64,000 bases of DNA, from the NCBI GenBank assembly GCA_020634755.1, contig JACKBC010000006.1, positions 62,001-126,000 on the forward strand, read 5' to 3'. Of this stretch, positions 60,772 through 64,000 are shown piece after piece; positions within the stretch are counted from its first letter, which is position 1; every line of letters starts with the position of its first letter. The notes below the pieces were generated by a model. The model was not told the DNA's origin. It was given only the letters and a program-made list of their open reading frames with translations, and did not search any database. Source of the stretch: Caldilineaceae bacterium (lineage in GTDB: Bacteria > Chloroflexota > Anaerolineae > Caldilineales > Caldilineaceae). The translations under genes and the position numbers were made by a program.

Positions 60772-62199
60772 ATGAACGAACGTCGTCTGAAAGCAACCCT
60801 CGTCCTTGTCGTCATCGGGATGATCGCCGTGATGATGCAGAGCGGCCGCGCCGCCACGGCCTATGCCAGCGACTTGGCGACTGTTTCCGCAGAGACCAAT
60901 ATCGCCGACATTCCCAACGCCTTTAGCTATCAAGGCACGCTGCGTAAGGCCAATGGCGACCTTGCCAACGGTACCTTTAACATCACCCTCAACATCTATG
61001 ATGTGGTGACCGGCGGCACGGCCTTGCACAGCGAAACCTTTACCAATGTCGTCGTGCGCAACGGCAACTTTGGCGTAGTGGTGGGCGACGCCAAGGCGAT
61101 CCCCGCCAATCTTTTTGACAACGCCAATCTCTACGTCGGCCTGACCGTAGCGCCGGATGCCGAGATGCTGCCCCGCCAGCGCCTCTTCCCCGTGCCGTGG
61201 GCCACGCAGGCGGACGCGGCCAAAACCGCGGTCTCCGCAACCACAGCAGAAACGGCCAACCAACTGCTCAACAACACGGCTACCAACCTGATCCTCAACC
61301 GCGGCAGTAACAATGGCGCCGCCCTGGCCATCAGTTCATCCGCCGACAGCTATGGCGCGGGCATAACCATGGCCAACACCACCGGCAATGCCACCTTTGG
61401 CGCGTATGTCGGTTCCGACGGCAACTGGCACTTCTACAATACCGGCAGCAACACCGAATTGCTCCAGTTTCGCAAGTCCGACAACCAGGCCGTTTTTAAA
61501 GCCAATGTCAACGCGCCTAAGTTCACCGGCGCCTTCAATGGTATCTGCTACTCTAGCTTTACTGTTCCTTACACCGGCAACCAGAATTTGCTCATCTGTA
61601 ACCAGGATGTGGCGGAAACCTTTGCCACCGACGAACTTAGCGAGGCCGGCGATCTGATGGTCTTGATTCCGGAAGATCGTGATGTACCGGCCGTGCGCCT
61701 GGCCACGCAAGACAGTCAAGACGCGCTGATTGGCGTCGTCTCCACCAACCCCGGCCTTGTCTTCGACCAGGGCAAGAGCTATTTTGCCGGTGACAACAGC
61801 AACCTGATTACTGACAACAAAACCGTCGTCGCCATGGTCGGGCGCGTGCCCGCCAAATTCTCGCTGGAGAATGGCCCCATTGCCGTGGGCGACCCGCTGA
61901 CCATTTCCAGCACCCCCGGCGCCGCCATGAAAGCGACCGAGGCCGGCCAGATCATCGGCTATGCCATGCAAAGCTCCGATAACGCCCAAGCGGACAAGCT
62001 GCTCGTCTGGCTGCAAGTCGGTTTCTATCTGCCGCCGGCAGCGCTGGATGCACTGAATACCGATGTGCGCAACGCAAGTGCGCAGCCCGCGCCGATGGAC
62101 GACCCAGTGGCGCAGTTGCAAGCGCAGATTGCCGACCTATCTAGCCAACTGGCCAAGCTTTCGGCGCAGGTGGACCAACTGCAAGCGGTGCAGAAATGA
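60772..62199 (+). CDS. Secreted protein with tail-fibre-like C-terminal domain
   Basis: A 475-residue exported protein. The signal region is about 1-33 (LKATLVLVVIGMIAVMMQSGRAATAYA). A beta domain beginning IPNAFSYQGTLRKANGDLANGTFNITLNIYD...NGNFGVVVGD follows (about 45-115). The middle section is Asn/Thr/Ala-rich (about 140-265), and a domain with DVAETFATDELSEAGDLMVLI ... GVVSTNPGLVF ... VAMVGRVPAKF ... AVGDPLTISSTPGAA resembles chaperone-like or fibre-end domains. A final coiled coil of about 35 residues probably trimerises it. Such proteins are cell-surface or extracellular fibres. AAGGAG lies 8 bases before ATG. Confidence 0.8.
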   Translation: MNERRLKATLVLVVIGMIAVMMQSGRAATAYASDLATVSAETNIADIPNAFSYQGTLRKANGDLANGTFNITLNIYDVVTGGTALHSETFTNVVVRNGNFGVVVGDAKAIPANLFDNANLYVGLTVAPDAEMLPRQRLFPVPWATQADAAKTAVSATTAETANQLLNNTATNLILNRGSNNGAALAISSSADSYGAGITMANTTGNATFGAYVGSDGNWHFYNTGSNTELLQFRKSDNQAVFKANVNAPKFTGAFNGICYSSFTVPYTGNQNLLICNQDVAETFATDELSEAGDLMVLIPEDRDVPAVRLATQDSQDALIGVVSTNPGLVFDQGKSYFAGDNSNLITDNKTVVAMVGRVPAKFSLENGPIAVGDPLTISSTPGAAMKATEAGQIIGYAMQSSDNAQADKLLVWLQVGFYLPPAALDALNTDVRNASAQPAPMDDPVAQLQAQIADLSSQLAKLSAQVDQLQAVQK

Positions 62200-62241
62200 C
62201 AACCTTGATGGTAGTTTATACCTGCATCGAAAGGAGGCAAA

Positions 62242-64000
62242 ATGGCTAATCACATAGCTCAAAATATACAAAGAATGGGCAAACGCCTGCGCACGTTGCC
62301 GCGTCGCTATCTCTTTGCCGTCACAACGCTGGCGTTGGCTCTCTGCCTGGCGGACAGCGTCGGCAGTGTCTATGCCGCCTGCGGTTTTGGGAATTGGGAT
62401 GATTTTTGCTCGGCGAGCTTTGGAGCAACCGGTGGGCAAAGCACCGTGGGCATCACTCTCCCCAACAGCGCGCCGACCAAGGACAACGTCGATCAAGCTA
62501 ACCTTTTGGCCGCCGGGCCACTGCTCTACATCGATTTCAAAACGCTGGAAACCGAGGCGCGCACGCTGCTCGACCGCAGCATGAAGTTTCGCCAAGACAT
62601 CTCTCCCTATCGCGGGAATAACAACTTCAATGACCTGGTGCGCCACTTTGACGAAAGCAGCGGCTTTAGCGCTACCTATACCGACAAGCTGCTGGGGCTG
62701 CTTTCCCTGCAAGCCCGCATTGACATTGCCGATGCCGATTTGCTGCGCGCCCGCGACCTCTATGGCGTGCTTGCCGTCTATGCCCCCGACGGACGCTTTC
62801 GCCTGGATGACGGTACCAATCAGGGTTCCCCCGGCGCCGATTATCAGAATAGCCTCTGCGCCCAGCCGGAAAATCCTGACCCGCCCGACCCCACCCACAG
62901 CGGTCAGGTACTCGACCCCATTGTCGATTGGTGCAACTTTCCCGCCCGCCTGCGCCAGGCCGTGCGCGAGGCGGCCTATCTGCGCATGATCTTTGCCCAG
63001 CAATTTATGGTCGACGCGCTGGGGCTGCACTTTAGCGCCGGCAGCCTCCTGGGCGGCGAAACCTTTGTGCGCCAGGAGGTTGCCAAGTTACATGCGGCCC
63101 AATATCAATATCAGCTGGCCGAACAGGAGCTAACGTCGGCCTTGAGCCTGCGGCTGGGCAGCGGCTGCTATATCAGCGACTTTTATACCCAAGCTGAATG
63201 GTCGCTGCTCTCACGCGCGGCCGAAGGCGAACTGAGCGCGGCCCATGAAATTGGCACGCGCTTGAGCTATCTGGACATCAACACCGTGGATGATGTGCCG
63301 CGCGCCCAAACGGCCGCTGTCAGTGAATATCGCGGCGGCTCCACCGACGCCTATGTCAAGATGATCGGTCTCGCCGGCCAGGGGGTCCTCAACAATGACC
63401 AGGGCGCCGGGTGTAGCGCCAAAGGCGCACGCCCCGATAACGCGCTAATTTCGCAGATGACGTTGACCATGCTCGAAACCCGCCGCGCTGCCACCGAACT
63501 GCGGGCAGGACGCAACATCTTCGGCTTTGACCTGCGCTTTACCCCCGCCCGCGGCTATCATACCGCCTTTGGCAGCACCGACAAAGGCTTGTGGGAACAG
63601 GCAACAGACGCCGCCAATCTGGGTTTGCAAATGCAGCAGCAGACGGAAAACGCCGAGCGCAATTTTGATCTCAACCAGCAAGAGCTGACCAAAGCGATTC
63701 TCGCCACCAATAATCAGGTGGATAATGAGATTCAGATAGAAGCCGGTTGCGATCTGCAAAACTTTGCCAACGACGCGCAGTGGTATGCCTGCATCGACGA
63801 TATGATCCAGCACACACAGGAGTGTGACCCGCAGAGTGACTCCTTCGATGCCTGTATGAGTCGCACCACCGATGGCCAACCACCCAAAGTCGACGGCAGC
63901 AACTGGCTGATCTTGGTCAGCGATATGCGGACGGCCCGCCAGGATTTGCGCACGGCCTGGTTGGGCGTCGAAGCGGCGATCAAAAAACGGGACAATATCC
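62242..64000 (+). CDS. Large secreted helical protein of unknown function (partial)
   Basis: 586 residues seen; the frame is open to the window end, so the C-terminus is missing. The start is certain: AAAGGAGG lies 6 bases upstream. The signal segment is at about 23-47 (RRYLFAVTTLALALCLADSVGSVYAA). The mature part is mostly alpha-helical, with seven-residue patterns and scattered Cys (CGFGNWDDFC, LCAQPEN, DWCNF, GSGCY, GCSAKG, GCDLQ, YACIDD, QECDP, DACMS), suggesting disulphides outside the cell. No family recognised. It follows the fibre-like gene by 42 bases and probably forms an operon with it. Confidence 0.85.
   Translation, partial: MANHIAQNIQRMGKRLRTLPRRYLFAVTTLALALCLADSVGSVYAACGFGNWDDFCSASFGATGGQSTVGITLPNSAPTKDNVDQANLLAAGPLLYIDFKTLETEARTLLDRSMKFRQDISPYRGNNNFNDLVRHFDESSGFSATYTDKLLGLLSLQARIDIADADLLRARDLYGVLAVYAPDGRFRLDDGTNQGSPGADYQNSLCAQPENPDPPDPTHSGQVLDPIVDWCNFPARLRQAVREAAYLRMIFAQQFMVDALGLHFSAGSLLGGETFVRQEVAKLHAAQYQYQLAEQELTSALSLRLGSGCYISDFYTQAEWSLLSRAAEGELSAAHEIGTRLSYLDINTVDDVPRAQTAAVSEYRGGSTDAYVKMIGLAGQGVLNNDQGAGCSAKGARPDNALISQMTLTMLETRRAATELRAGRNIFGFDLRFTPARGYHTAFGSTDKGLWEQATDAANLGLQMQQQTENAERNFDLNQQELTKAILATNNQVDNEIQIEAGCDLQNFANDAQWYACIDDMIQHTQECDPQSDSFDACMSRTTDGQPPKVDGSNWLILVSDMRTARQDLRTAWLGVEAAIKKRDNI

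Overview
The window is about 64 kb of GC-rich chromosomal DNA. I infer a member of the Chloroflexota, probably an Anaerolineae-like lineage. The reasons are very large lipoprotein substrate-binding proteins, an NB-ARC/WD40 protein, propeller-sensor proteins carrying STAND-type ATPases, a GMC oxidoreductase with a fused gluconate-dehydrogenase subunit 3 domain, and secreted DUF11/SdrD-like proteins. No rRNA gene is present, so this placement is not proven. About 40 protein genes and one tRNA gene (Asn, GTT) can be supported. There is no CRISPR array, no phage and no intact transposase gene.

Layout. 1-2362: start of a secreted repeat-domain surface protein (minus strand, runs off the window). 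2.8-6.3 kb: catabolic-looking cluster (RraA-family aldolase-like protein, metallophosphoesterase, amidohydrolase/lactonase-like protein, DUF362 protein). 6.4-11.8 kb: thyA, galE, a membrane protein and a lipoprotein 5'-nucleotidase. 12.4-27.3 kb: a carbohydrate-utilisation island with a LacI regulator, a complete Opp/Dpp-type ABC transporter (two ATPases, a lipoprotein binding protein, two permeases), a six-haem cytochrome, a SnoaL-like protein, mannonate dehydratase (UxuA) and two GH4 glycosidases. A strong bidirectional terminator closes it. 27.4-32.4 kb (minus): a STAND-type ATPase and a beta-propeller/transmembrane/STAND ATPase protein. 33.2-38.7 kb: a LysM protein, then a tight minus-strand trio (MBL hydrolase, TPR protein, large membrane protein). 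39.7-45.2 kb: a double-length eukaryote-type phosphofructokinase, an SDR and an ABC-F ATPase with a hairpin-rich leader. 45.9-50.3 kb: an ATP-grasp protein, an unknown gene paired with a Ycf46-like AAA ATPase, and tRNA-Asn. 50.6-60.4 kb: a TPR-LuxR regulator, a HAD fusion protein, the GMC oxidoreductase and an HTH-NB-ARC-WD40 protein. 60.8-64 kb: two secreted proteins, the second cut by the window end.

How the genes may work together. The 12-27 kb island reads as one uptake-and-cleavage route: the binding protein and permeases import an oligosaccharide (not a peptide), the GH4 enzymes cleave alpha-linked galactose or uronic acid, and UxuA feeds a uronate pathway. LacI is the likely switch. 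This is inference from gene content.

The most striking non-coding signal is that almost every long intergenic gap holds small inverted-repeat elements from several families. One 80-94 bp family (called C here) has eight full copies, seven of them upstream of and co-oriented with a gene. A second family (A, ends CTTACGCA/TGCGTAAG) sits upstream of at least seven genes. Some copies are flanked by direct repeats that look like target-site duplications, and one A copy contains a nested B copy. They look like miniature mobile elements that have colonised promoter and leader regions.
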